DNA of 64,000 bases from contig NZ_SBHN01000019.1 in the NCBI RefSeq assembly GCF_006980715.1, positions 1-64,000 on the forward strand. Reading direction: 5' to 3'. Shown here in pieces: positions 37,625-45,889 of this stretch. The DNA comes from Telmatospirillum sp. J64-1 (GTDB lineage: Bacteria; Pseudomonadota; Alphaproteobacteria; Rhodospirillales; Magnetospirillaceae). Under the pieces are notes generated by a model. That model did not search any database. It had not been told where the DNA came from and saw nothing but the letters and a program-made list of their open reading frames with translations. The position numbers were made by a program, and so were the translations under genes. Numbering within the stretch: position 1 is the first letter of the stretch; each line of letters starts with the position of its first letter.

Positions 37625-37784
37625 TGGCGATTGGCCACCAAGGCACAAAGACACCAAGGCTTCGCCCGTTAAGGAGCGAAGCAGTTAATATTCACCTGCC
37701 GGTCCTGACCGAGGCATCGGGCAGCAGCGCTCCGTCTTCTTTGTGCCTTGGTGTCTTGGTGGCTCATAACCCTGGCCATCGCCA
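37625..37784. repeat. Long imperfect inverted-repeat element between pccB and pccA
   Basis: The left end reads TGGCGATTGGCCACCAAGGC and continues with ACAAAGACACCAAGGC. The right end, inverted, carries TGGCGATGGCCA and CCACCAAGACACCAAGGCAC. The arms enclose about 70 bases. CACCAAGGCACAAAGACACC-type sequences are a dispersed repeat found in many unrelated bacteria, so this looks like a small palindromic mobile unit (MITE-like) without coding capacity. It could fold into a large hairpin in the pccB-pccA mRNA. Confidence 0.65.
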
Positions 37785-37831
37785 GCACCACCGCTCATCG
37801 AGAACGCGCATCTGGGGGCAATGAGAAGATC

Positions 37832-39823
37832 ATGTTCGAGAAAATCCTGATCGCCAATCGTGGCGAGATCGCCTGCCGGGTCATCAAGACCGCGCGCAAG
37901 ATGGGCATCAAGACGGTGGCCGTCTATTCCGATGCCGACAAGGAGGCGCTGCATGTGCAGATGGCCGACGAGGCCGTGCATATCGGGCCGCCGCCCTCGG
38001 CGCAGTCCTATCTGCAGGTCGAGAAGATCGTCGAGGCCTGCCTGAAGACGGGCGCCCAGGCGGTTCATCCCGGCTATGGCTTCCTGTCGGAGAAGCGCGA
38101 ATTCCAGGAGGCCCTGGCGAAGGCCGGCATCACCTTCATCGGCCCCGATGCCCATGCCATCTTCGCCATGGGCGACAAGATCGAATCGAAGAAACTGGCA
38201 AAAGAAGCCGGTGTCTCGACCGTGCCCGGCTATATGGGCGTGATCAAGGATGCCGAGGAAGCGGTCAAGATCGCCAACGAGATCGGCTATCCGGTGATGA
38301 TCAAGGCCTCCGCCGGGGGCGGCGGCAAGGGCATGCGCCTGGCGCACAACGACACCGAAGCCCGCGAAGGCTTCGTCTCGGCCACCAACGAGGCCAAGGC
38401 CTCCTTCGCCGACGACCGCGTCTTCATCGAGAAATTCATCGAGCAGCCCCGCCATATCGAGATCCAGGTCCTGGCCGACGGGCATGGCAACTGCATCTAT
38501 CTGGGCGAGCGTGAATGCTCGATCCAGCGCCGTCACCAGAAGGTCATCGAGGAAGCCCCCTCGCCCTTCCTCGACGAGGAAACCCGCCGCGCCATGGGCG
38601 AGCAGGCGGTAGCCCTGGCGAAGACCGTCAACTACAAATCCGCCGGTACGGTCGAGTTCATCGTCGGCGCCAACCGCGACTTCTATTTCCTCGAGATGAA
38701 CACCCGTCTGCAGGTCGAACATCCGGTGACCGAACTGGTCACCGGGCTGGACCTGGTGGAATGGATGATCCGCATCGCCAATGGCGAGGAACTGACAATC
38801 CGGCAGGAAGACGTCAAGCTCAACGGCTGGGCCGTCGAGGCCCGCGTCTATGCCGAAGATCCCTTCCGTGGCTTCCTGCCCTCGACGGGCCGCCTGACCC
38901 GCTACCAGCCGCCCGCCGAAGGCCCCTATGTGCGCGTCGATACCGGCGTCTACGAGGGCGGCGAGATCAGCATGTTCTACGATCCCATGATCGCCAAGCT
39001 GATCACCTACGGCCCCACCCGCGAGGCCGCCATCACGCATATGCGCACGGCGCTCGACGAGTATTACATCCGCGGGCTGAACCACAATATTCCCTTCCTC
39101 GCGGCCCTGATGGCCCATCCGCGCTTCGTCGCGGGCAATCTCACCACCAACTTCATCGCCGAGGAATTCCCCGAGGGCTTCACCGCCTCGTCCCTGCCGG
39201 CCGAAGACCCCGACATCCTGGTCGCGGTGGCCGCCGTGGTGCGTCACATGGAGGCGCTGCGCGAAGCCTCGATCTCCGGCCAGCTTCCGGGCCTGGAAGC
39301 CAAGGTGGGCGAGTCCTGGGTGGTGATCCTGAACGGCAAACAGACCCCGGTGCAGGTACGTGGCAGCGCCGCCACCGGCTGGGCAGTGGTGATCGGCGGC
39401 GAGGCGGTGGACGTGCGCACCGAGTGGCAGCTCGGCCAGCCCCTGTTCCGCGCCCAGATCAAGGAACAGTCGGTCTGCGTGCAGATCGACCGCAAGGGCG
39501 CAGGCTACCGGCTCTCCCATGCCGGTTCCTCGGCCGAGGCGCTGGTGCTGAGCCCGCGCGGGGCGGAACTCCAGGCGCTGATGCCGCACAAGGAGCCGCC
39601 GGACATGTCGAAATTCCTGCTCTCGCCGATGCCGGGCCTACTGGTCAGCGTCGCCGTCGAAGAGGGCCAGGAGATCAAGGCCGGAGAGGTTCTGGCCGTG
39701 GTCGAGGCGATGAAGATGGAAAACGTCCTGCGCGCCGAGCGGGACGGCACGGTGGGCAAGATCCACGCCCAGCCCGGCGCGAGCCTCGCCGTGGATCAGA
39801 TCATCGTCGAATTCGCCGCGTAA
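37832..39823 (+). CDS. pccA: Propionyl-CoA carboxylase alpha subunit (biotin carboxylase and biotin carrier)
   Basis: A 663-residue protein. The N-terminal biotin carboxylase domain begins MFEKILIANRGEIACRVIKT and contains the ATP-binding KASAGGGGKGMRLA and EMNTRLQVEHPVTE. A middle BT-type domain follows. The C-terminal biotinyl domain has its target lysine K628 in EAMKMENV. It uses ATP and bicarbonate to carboxylate biotin for PccB. An open frame upstream of 37832 runs into the inverted repeat and is not real. The mutase gene lies 69 bases downstream. Confidence 0.95.
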   Translation: MFEKILIANRGEIACRVIKTARKMGIKTVAVYSDADKEALHVQMADEAVHIGPPPSAQSYLQVEKIVEACLKTGAQAVHPGYGFLSEKREFQEALAKAGITFIGPDAHAIFAMGDKIESKKLAKEAGVSTVPGYMGVIKDAEEAVKIANEIGYPVMIKASAGGGGKGMRLAHNDTEAREGFVSATNEAKASFADDRVFIEKFIEQPRHIEIQVLADGHGNCIYLGERECSIQRRHQKVIEEAPSPFLDEETRRAMGEQAVALAKTVNYKSAGTVEFIVGANRDFYFLEMNTRLQVEHPVTELVTGLDLVEWMIRIANGEELTIRQEDVKLNGWAVEARVYAEDPFRGFLPSTGRLTRYQPPAEGPYVRVDTGVYEGGEISMFYDPMIAKLITYGPTREAAITHMRTALDEYYIRGLNHNIPFLAALMAHPRFVAGNLTTNFIAEEFPEGFTASSLPAEDPDILVAVAAVVRHMEALREASISGQLPGLEAKVGESWVVILNGKQTPVQVRGSAATGWAVVIGGEAVDVRTEWQLGQPLFRAQIKEQSVCVQIDRKGAGYRLSHAGSSAEALVLSPRGAELQALMPHKEPPDMSKFLLSPMPGLLVSVAVEEGQEIKAGEVLAVVEAMKMENVLRAERDGTVGKIHAQPGASLAVDQIIVEFAA

Positions 39824-39847
39824 ACAACAATAATAAAGGGAAGCCCG

Positions 39848-39869
39848 CTGGAGGGGGACGCCCCTCCAG
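39848..39869 (+). other. GC-rich hairpin in the pccA-mutase gap
   Basis: CTGGAGGGG and CCCCTCCAG form a perfect 9-bp stem with a 4-base loop, 24 bases after the pccA stop. There is no T run, so it is more likely an mRNA stabiliser/processing element or a dispersed repeat than a full terminator. Confidence 0.5.
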
Positions 39870-39892
39870 CCCCCAATTCAAGGAGGTCCAGA

Positions 39893-42046
39893 ATGTCCGA
39901 TTTCCCCAAGAAGACGCTTGCGGACTGGCAGTCCCTGGCAAGCAAGGACCTGAAGGGCGCCTCCCCCGAGACTTTGGTGTGGACGACGCCGGAAGGTATC
40001 GCGGTCAAGCCGCTCTACACGGCCGCCGATCTCGAGGGACTGGAACATCTGGACAGCCTACCGGGCTTTCCGCCCTATGTGCGCGGCCCGCGCGCGACGA
40101 TGTATGCCAACCGGCCCTGGACCATCCGCCAATATGCGGGCTTCTCGACGGCCGAGGAATCCAACGCCTTCTACCGCGCCAACCTGGCGGCGGGTCAGAA
40201 GGGCTTGTCGGTAGCCTTCGACCTCGCCACCCATCGCGGCTATGATTCCGACCATCCCCGCGTCATCGGCGATGTCGGCAAGGCCGGCGTGGCGATCGAT
40301 TCGGTCGAGGACATGAAGATCCTGTTCGACGGCATCCCGCTCGACGAGATGAGCGTGTCGATGACCATGAACGGCGCGGTGCTGCCGATCCTGGCGGGCT
40401 ACATCGTCGCCGCCGAGGAACAGGGCGTGAGCGCGGACAAGCTCTCGGGGACCATCCAGAACGACATCCTCAAGGAGTTCATGGTCCGCAACACCTATAT
40501 CTATCCGCCCGCGCCGAGCATGCGCATCGTCGCCGACATCATCGACTACACCGCGCGCCACATGCCGCGCTTCAACTCGATCTCGATCTCCGGCTACCAC
40601 ATGCAGGAAGCCGGGGCGACGGCGGTGCAGGAACTGGCCTTCACCATCGCCGACGGCCTGGAATATGTGCGCGCCGCCCAGGCGCGCGGGCTGCATGTCG
40701 ATGAATTCGCCCCGCGCCTGTCCTTCTTCTTCGCCATCGGCATGAACTTCTTCATGGAGGTCGCCAAGCTGCGCGCCGCCCGCCTGCTCTGGGCGCGGGT
40801 GATGAAGCAGTTCGACCCCAAGAACCCGATGTCGCTGGCGCTGCGCACCCATTGCCAGACCTCGGGCGTGTCCTTGACCGAGAAGGACCCCTACAACAAC
40901 GTCATCCGCACCACCATCGAGGCCATGGCCGCCGTGCTGGGCGGAACGCAAAGCCTGCACACCAACGCGCTGGACGAGGCCATCGCCCTGCCGACGCCTT
41001 TCTCGGCCCGCATCGCGCGCAACACCCAGCTCATCATCGCCGAGGAAAGCGGCATCCCGCATGTCGTCGATCCGCTGGCCGGCAGCTATTACGTCGAGAG
41101 CCTGACCGCCAGCCTGGCCGAGGAGGCCTGGAAGCTGATCGAGGAGGTCGAGGCGCTGGGCGGCATGACCAAGGCCGTCGAGACCGGCATGCCCAAGATG
41201 AAGATCGAGGAAGCCGCCGCGCGCAAACAGGCGCGCATCGACCGGGGTGAAGAGGTCGTGGTCGGCGTCAACAAATACCGCCCCCCGCAGGAAGAGCCGA
41301 TCGAGACCCTGGACGTCGACAATGCCAAGGTCCGCGAGGCACAGATCGCCCGGCTGAAGAAGATCCGCGAAACCCGCGACGAGGCCGCCTGCCGCCAAGC
41401 CCTGGCGAAGATCACCGAACTGGCCCGCTCGGGCGAGGGCAACCTGCTGGCCGCCGCCATCGAGGCGACGCGGCTACGCGCCACGGTGGGCGAGATCTCG
41501 GATGCCATGGAACAGGCCTTCGGCCGCCACCGCGCCGAGATCCGCTCGATCTCGGGCGTCTATGGCTCCCATTACGAGGGCGACCAGGGCTTCGCCCGGA
41601 TCAAGCAGGATATCGAGGCCTTCGCCGCCGAGGAAGGCCGCCGCCCGCGCATGCTGGTGGTCAAGATGGGCCAGGACGGCCATGACCGCGGCGCCAAGGT
41701 GATCGCCACCGCCTTCGCCGATATCGGCTTCGACGTCGATGTCGGAGCGCTGTTCCAGACTCCGGCCGAGGCCGCCCGCCAGGCTGTCGAGAATGACGTC
41801 CATGTCGTCGGCGTCTCCTCGCAGGCCGCCGGGCACAAGACCCTGGTGCCGCAACTGGTCGAGGAACTGAAGAAGGCCGGGGCCGGAGACATCATCGTCG
41901 TCTGCGGCGGCGTCATCCCGTCGAAGGATTACGACTTCCTCAAGGCCTGCGGCGTCGCCGCCATCTACGGCCCCGGCACCAACATCCCCGAGGCCGCGGC
42001 GCAGATCCTCGGCATCATCCGCTCCCAACGCGCCAGCGCGGCGTGA
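39893..42046 (+). CDS. scpA: Methylmalonyl-CoA mutase, single-chain
   Basis: A 717-residue adenosylcobalamin enzyme that converts (R)-methylmalonyl-CoA to succinyl-CoA. The N-terminal TIM barrel carries [21 protein letters not shown] and [16 protein letters not shown]. The C-terminal B12 domain has the base-off motif DGHDRG, with H597 as the cobalt ligand, then the [14 protein letters not shown] and [10 protein letters not shown] segments. AAGGAGG stands before the ATG. It completes the route from propionyl-CoA encoded by pccB/pccA. A methylmalonyl-CoA epimerase and a MeaB-type chaperone are not in this window. Confidence 0.96.
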   Translation: MSDFPKKTLADWQSLASKDLKGASPETLVWTTPEGIAVKPLYTAADLEGLEHLDSLPGFPPYVRGPRATMYANRPWTIRQYAGFSTAEESNAFYRANLAAGQKGLSVAFDLATHRGYDSDHPRVIGDVGKAGVAIDSVEDMKILFDGIPLDEMSVSMTMNGAVLPILAGYIVAAEEQGVSADKLSGTIQNDILKEFMVRNTYIYPPAPSMRIVADIIDYTARHMPRFNSISISGYHMQEAGATAVQELAFTIADGLEYVRAAQARGLHVDEFAPRLSFFFAIGMNFFMEVAKLRAARLLWARVMKQFDPKNPMSLALRTHCQTSGVSLTEKDPYNNVIRTTIEAMAAVLGGTQSLHTNALDEAIALPTPFSARIARNTQLIIAEESGIPHVVDPLAGSYYVESLTASLAEEAWKLIEEVEALGGMTKAVETGMPKMKIEEAAARKQARIDRGEEVVVGVNKYRPPQEEPIETLDVDNAKVREAQIARLKKIRETRDEAACRQALAKITELARSGEGNLLAAAIEATRLRATVGEISDAMEQAFGRHRAEIRSISGVYGSHYEGDQGFARIKQDIEAFAAEEGRRPRMLVVKMGQDGHDRGAKVIATAFADIGFDVDVGALFQTPAEAARQAVENDVHVVGVSSQAAGHKTLVPQLVEELKKAGAGDIIVVCGGVIPSKDYDFLKACGVAAIYGPGTNIPEAAAQILGIIRSQRASAA

Positions 42047-42093
42047 GGCACAACGGCCCATCATAAAAGAGGCCGTGCCAGGTGAGCGAAGGA

Positions 42094-42123
42094 AACGGCG
42101 GCTGGGAGGAGGGAGCCGCCGTT
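42094..42123 (+). other. Strong hairpin downstream of the mutase gene
   Basis: AACGGCGGCT and AGCCGCCGTT form a perfect 10-bp stem around a 10-base purine-rich loop. No T run follows. It is the first of several structures in the mutase-malic enzyme gap and may protect the mutase mRNA 3' end. Confidence 0.55.
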
Positions 42124-42162
42124 ACAGTTTCAAGCGAAAGGAAAATGTGACGGGAATATTTC

Positions 42163-42173
42163 TGGTATTACCA
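42163..42173. promoter_or_regulatory. Candidate FadR-type (GntR/FCD) operator upstream of the malic enzyme gene
   Basis: TGGTATTACCA is a perfect 11-base palindrome fitting the FadR-subfamily operator consensus TNGTNNNACNA. It lies about 200 bases before maeB. Organic-acid-responsive regulators of this type often control malic enzyme and related genes. Only one site is seen, so chance is possible. Confidence 0.35.
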
Positions 42174-42178
42174 AATCC

Positions 42179-42252
42179 ATTGTGCAGGGCAGAGACGATT
42201 ACTGCATTGCACAATAAAAAACCCACCGGCACCAAACCTTGGGCCGGTTTTT
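42179..42252 (+). terminator. Stem-loop plus intrinsic terminator upstream of maeB
   Basis: ATTGTGCA and TGCACAAT (42179-42215) form a stem with further inner pairing. Directly after it CCGGC, CCAA and their complements TTGG, GCCGG (42226-42247) make a second stem with one bulged base, followed by seven T. The second is a convincing intrinsic terminator, about 120 bases upstream of maeB. It ends either the mutase transcript or a short independent RNA. Confidence 0.7.
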
Positions 42253-42373
42253 TTATGTCTTACGCCAGAATATCCCGGAAAGCTGTTGCTTGCCGCCGAC
42301 TTCGATTCTAAGAGAATCGGTTAAGGAGAAACCTCCACCCTTCATTAACCATAAACAAGTTAAACGAGGAAAC

Positions 42374-44698
42374 ATGTCCAGCGACCTGAAAAAACAGGCT
42401 CTGCACTATCACCGCTTTCCCAGGCCCGGAAAGCTGGCCATCGCCGCCACCAAGCCCATGGCGACCCAGCATGACCTGGCCCTGGCCTACAGCCCCGGTG
42501 TCGCGGCGGCTTGCGACGCCATCGTGGAAAATGCCGACCAGGCGGCCGAGGTGACGTCGCGGGCCAATCTGGTCGCGGTCATCTCGAACGGTACCGCCGT
42601 GCTGGGCCTGGGCGATATCGGCCCCCTGGCCTCGAAGCCGGTGATGGAGGGCAAGGCCGTCCTGTTCAAGAAATTCGCCGGGATCGACGTCTTCGACATC
42701 GAGATCGACGAGAAGGACCCGGACAAGCTGGTGGAGATCATCGCCAGCCTGGAGCCGACCTTCGGCGGAATCAATCTGGAAGACATCAAGTCGCCGGAAT
42801 GCTTCGAGGTCGAGGGCAAGCTGCGCGACCGGATGCAGATCCCGGTCTTCCACGACGACCAGCACGGCACCGCCATCGTCGTCGGCGCGGCCACGCTGAA
42901 CGGCCTGCGCATCGTCGGCAAGCGCCTGGAAGACGTCAGCGTGGTGACCATCGGCGGCGGCGCGGCGGGCATCGCCTGCCTGGACCTGCTGATCGGCATG
43001 GGGCTGAAGCGCGAGAACGTCACCATGGTGGACCGCCAGGGCGTGGTCTACAAGGGCCGCAACCAGGGCATGAACGCCTTCAAGGAAGCCTATGCCCGCG
43101 ACACCTCGGCGCGCACCCTCGAAGACGCGGTGCGGGGGGCGGATATCTTCCTCGGCCTGTCCGGCCCGGGCGTGCTGACCGGCGAGATGGTCAAGACCAT
43201 GGCCGACAAGCCGCTGATCCTAGCCCTGGCCAATCCCGATCCGGAAATTACCCCCGAAGAGGCGCATGCCGCCCGTCCCGACGCCATCATCGCCACCGGC
43301 CGGTCGGATTATCCGAACCAGGTCAACAACGTGCTGTGCTTCCCCTATATCTTCCGCGGCGCGCTGGATGTCGGCGCGACGGCCATCAACGAAGAAATGA
43401 AGATCGCCTGCGTCGAGGCCATCGCCGACCTCGCCCTGGCCGAGCCCTCGGACGTGGTGGCGGCGGCCTATCGCGGCGAAGAGCTGCGCTTCGGGCCGAA
43501 ATACCTGCTGCCCAAGCCCTTCGACCCGCGCTTGATCGTCGAAGTCGCCTCGGCCGTGGCCAAGGCCGCCATGGATTCGGGCGTTGCCACCCGCCCGATC
43601 ACCGATTTCCGCGCCTATCGGGAAGAACTAGGGCGTTTCGTCTTCCGCTCCGGCCTCGCCATGAAGCCGGTCTTCGAGCGTGCCCAGCAGGCCCCCAAGC
43701 GCGTCGTCTATGCCGAGGGCGAGGACGAACGCGTGCTGCGCTGCGCCCAGACCGCCGTGGATGAAGGTATCGTCCAACGCGCCATCCTGATCGGCCGCCG
43801 CGACGTCATCGAGGAACGCATCGCCAAACTGGGCCTGCGCCTGCGCGACGGCGAGGATGCCGAGATCGTCGATGTCATCCGCGACCCGCGCTACCAAGAC
43901 TATACCCAAACCTATCGCCGCCTGATGCGCCGCCGGGGCGTCTCGCCCGATTACGCCGCAACGGTGGTGCGCACCCGTCCCAGCGTCTTTGCCGCGCTGC
44001 TGGTCAAATCCGGCGAGGCCGATGCCATGGTCTGCGGCTCGTCGGGCCGCTATCAGAGCCATTTCCAGCATGTCACCGACGTCATCGGCCTGCGCAAGGG
44101 CGTGAAGACGGCGGCGGCCATGAACCTGCTGATCCTGGAAAAGGGCACCTTCTTCGTGACCGACACCTATGTCAACGAAGAGCCCGACGCCGCCCAGGTC
44201 GCCGAGATCACCGTACTGGCGGCAGAGGAAGTGAGGCGCTTCGGCATCGAGCCCAAGGCCGCCCTGCTCTCCCACTCCAATTTCGGCAGCGCCGACAGCC
44301 GCTCGGCCCGCAAGATGCGGGAAGCCCTGGCGATGATCGAGGAAAACCATCCCGATCTGGAAGTGGATGGCGAAATGCATTCCGATGCCGCCCTGTCGGA
44401 AAGCATCCGCAGCCATATCCAGCCGGATTCGCGCCTCAAGGGACAGGCCAACCTGCTGGTCATGCCGACCCTGGATGCCGCCAATATCGCCTTCAACATG
44501 CTGAAGATCCTGGGCGACGGCCTGTCCGTCGGGCCGATCCTGCTGGGGGCCGCCGCGCCCGTGCATATCGCCACGCCCTCGGTCACCGTGCGCGGCCTGC
44601 TCAACCTCACCGCCCTGGCCGTCGTCGACGCCCAGCAGCACGAAGCCAGCCAGCGCCCGAAACTCCGCCAAGCCAAGGCGGAACCGGTCGAGGTCTGA
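42374..44698 (+). CDS. maeB: NADP-type malic enzyme with C-terminal phosphotransacetylase-like domain
   Basis: A 774-residue two-domain protein. The N-terminal malic enzyme (about residues 1-430) decarboxylates malate to pyruvate; signatures include [36 protein letters not shown] and the nucleotide-binding [14 protein letters not shown]. The C-terminal PTA-like domain (about 440-765) is usually catalytically inactive and regulatory, binding acetyl-CoA. AGGAAAC precedes the ATG at 42374. It lies downstream of the propionate genes but behind its own terminator, so it is probably a separate unit. It converts C4 acids from propionate to pyruvate. Confidence 0.95.
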   Translation: MSSDLKKQALHYHRFPRPGKLAIAATKPMATQHDLALAYSPGVAAACDAIVENADQAAEVTSRANLVAVISNGTAVLGLGDIGPLASKPVMEGKAVLFKKFAGIDVFDIEIDEKDPDKLVEIIASLEPTFGGINLEDIKSPECFEVEGKLRDRMQIPVFHDDQHGTAIVVGAATLNGLRIVGKRLEDVSVVTIGGGAAGIACLDLLIGMGLKRENVTMVDRQGVVYKGRNQGMNAFKEAYARDTSARTLEDAVRGADIFLGLSGPGVLTGEMVKTMADKPLILALANPDPEITPEEAHAARPDAIIATGRSDYPNQVNNVLCFPYIFRGALDVGATAINEEMKIACVEAIADLALAEPSDVVAAAYRGEELRFGPKYLLPKPFDPRLIVEVASAVAKAAMDSGVATRPITDFRAYREELGRFVFRSGLAMKPVFERAQQAPKRVVYAEGEDERVLRCAQTAVDEGIVQRAILIGRRDVIEERIAKLGLRLRDGEDAEIVDVIRDPRYQDYTQTYRRLMRRRGVSPDYAATVVRTRPSVFAALLVKSGEADAMVCGSSGRYQSHFQHVTDVIGLRKGVKTAAAMNLLILEKGTFFVTDTYVNEEPDAAQVAEITVLAAEEVRRFGIEPKAALLSHSNFGSADSRSARKMREALAMIEENHPDLEVDGEMHSDAALSESIRSHIQPDSRLKGQANLLVMPTLDAANIAFNMLKILGDGLSVGPILLGAAAPVHIATPSVTVRGLLNLTALAVVDAQQHEASQRPKLRQAKAEPVEV

Positions 44699-44704
44699 AC
44701 AAGA

Positions 44705-44737
44705 GAGCCCGCCACCTCCGGGTGGCGGGCTTCTTTT
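44705..44737. terminator. Intrinsic terminator after maeB
   Basis: AGCCCGCCACC and GGTGGCGGGCT form an 11-bp stem with a very short loop, then TCTTTTC. It starts 7 bases after the maeB stop and lies between two convergent genes. Confidence 0.85.
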
Positions 44738-44762
44738 CATCTATGTCTCGTGCAGCCATCTT

Positions 44763-45416
44763 CTACGCGTTTACCAGGCCTGCCCGAATGGCAAAGGTCG
44801 CCAGTTCAGCAGCGTTATGCAGGTCCAGTTTCTGCATGATGTTGGTGCGGTGGCTGTCCACCGTCTTGATGCTGATGAACAATTGCTCGGCCACGTCGCG
44901 GTTGCGATGCCCCTGGGCGATCAGCTTCAGCACCTGGCGTTCGCGCGGGGTGAGCAATGCCAACGGATTGGCTTCCGGCGGCGCGGCCAAATAGCGTTCG
45001 ACCATGCTGCGCGACAGCCCAGCGCCGAGATAGCGCTCGCCGCGCATGACGGAATTGATCGCGGCGACCAGATCGTCCCGCCCGGCCTGTTTCAGCGCAT
45101 AGCCGTCGGCCCCGGCACGCAGGACGTCGGCGACCTTCTTCTCACAATCCGCCACGGTCAGCGCCAGGACCCGGATGAAAGGACGGCGTTTCTTGATCTC
45201 TCCCGTCGCCTCGACCCCATCCATGATCGGCATGGACAGGTCCATCAGCACCACATCCGGCTCCAATTTGCTCGCCTGCCGCACCGCTTGCAGGCCATCC
45301 CCGGCCTGCCCTGTAACGATCACGCCCGGCACCGCACCCAGCAAAGCCGCGATGCCTTGGCGAATCAGTTCCTGATCCTCGACAAGGAGGATCGATACTG
45401 GCTTCGCTGCCTGCAT
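44763..45416 (-). CDS. NarL/FixJ-family response regulator
   Basis: A 217-residue two-component regulator. The receiver domain (about residues 6-125) has the acidic pocket E13/D14, phospho-acceptor D59 in VVLMDLSMP, the conserved threonine in ALTVAD and a lysine in YALKQ. A LuxR-type helix-turn-helix follows from about residue 150 (LTPRERQVLKLIAQGHRNRDVAEQLFISIKTVDSHR). The ATG at 45416 has GGAAAG upstream; an ATG at 45440 is an alternative. No histidine kinase is encoded in the window. It is divergent from a coiled-coil/adenylyl cyclase pair, a likely target or partner. Confidence 0.92.
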   Translation of the reverse strand: MQAAKPVSILLVEDQELIRQGIAALLGAVPGVIVTGQAGDGLQAVRQASKLEPDVVLMDLSMPIMDGVEATGEIKKRRPFIRVLALTVADCEKKVADVLRAGADGYALKQAGRDDLVAAINSVMRGERYLGAGLSRSMVERYLAAPPEANPLALLTPRERQVLKLIAQGHRNRDVAEQLFISIKTVDSHRTNIMQKLDLHNAAELATFAIRAGLVNA

Positions 45417-45508
45417 TCGTTCTTTCCATTCAAATCGCATAAAATATGATGCACATTACCCGAAAGAGCTACGCAGGCGAAGAGAGACTTAGTCATATAG
45501 GTGGAAAG

Positions 45509-45889
45509 ATGGTGCCCGGGGACACGGAAAAAGAGCGGGACGAGGCACTGCGGCACCAGCGTTTCGAGGAGGAACGTCGCCGGCAAGAAGCGGCCGCCAG
45601 CGCCTCGGCGGAACGTGACGAACTGAAGGCCACCATCAACGCCCTGCGTGATATGCTGGAGACCCAGCGCATCGGCGAACAGGAACGGGTGCAGAAAGCC
45701 CTGTCCGCCGCCCATGACGAGATCGGCCAGCTCAAGGCGACCATCGACGCCATGCGCAACGAGATGGACGCCCAGCGCCACCGCTTCCTGGAAACGCAGC
45801 AGCGCCAGCTTCAGGAGCACGAGGCCGAGAAGCGGGAATTGCAGGCCATGATACAGGCGTTGCGCGAGAGTCTGGAGCAGCAGGAATGA
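45509..45889 (+). CDS. Coiled-coil protein with exact 36-residue repeat, coupled to the cyclase
   Basis: A 126-residue, highly charged, wholly helical protein. I do not recognise a family. Three units start at residues 38, 74 and 110, exactly 36 apart: ELKATINALRDMLETQR, QLKATIDAMRNEMDAQR and ELQAMIQALRESLEQQE. This predicts a regular coiled-coil rod. AGGTGGAAAG precedes the ATG at 45509; starts at 45446 or 45449 would add about 20 residues. Its stop overlaps the cyclase start (ATGA), implying coupled translation in fixed ratio. It has no signal peptide or membrane segment. It may scaffold or oligomerise the cyclase. Confidence 0.75.
   Translation: MVPGDTEKERDEALRHQRFEEERRRQEAAASASAERDELKATINALRDMLETQRIGEQERVQKALSAAHDEIGQLKATIDAMRNEMDAQRHRFLETQQRQLQEHEAEKRELQAMIQALRESLEQQE

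Larger units (their letters stand above)
42047..42373. other. Structured mutase-malic enzyme intergenic region
   Basis: These 327 bases hold no supported gene. In order there are a GGCCGTGCC-type hairpin at the mutase stop, a 10-bp hairpin, an 11-base palindrome, a long stem-loop, an intrinsic terminator ending at 42252, and a small CGATTCT/AGAATCG hairpin near 42301. The maeB ribosome site is ACGAGGAAAC. Coding frames that read through this stretch look spurious. Confidence 0.6.

Noticed and set aside
37748-37831. N-terminal extension of PccA
   Set aside because: The extension reads through the inverted-repeat element. MFEKILIANRGE at 37832 is the standard start of biotin carboxylases.
42239-42373. 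N-terminal extension of the malic enzyme
   Set aside because: It begins inside the T run of a terminator and has no family similarity. The ATG at 42374 has a proper ribosome site and the conserved N-terminus.
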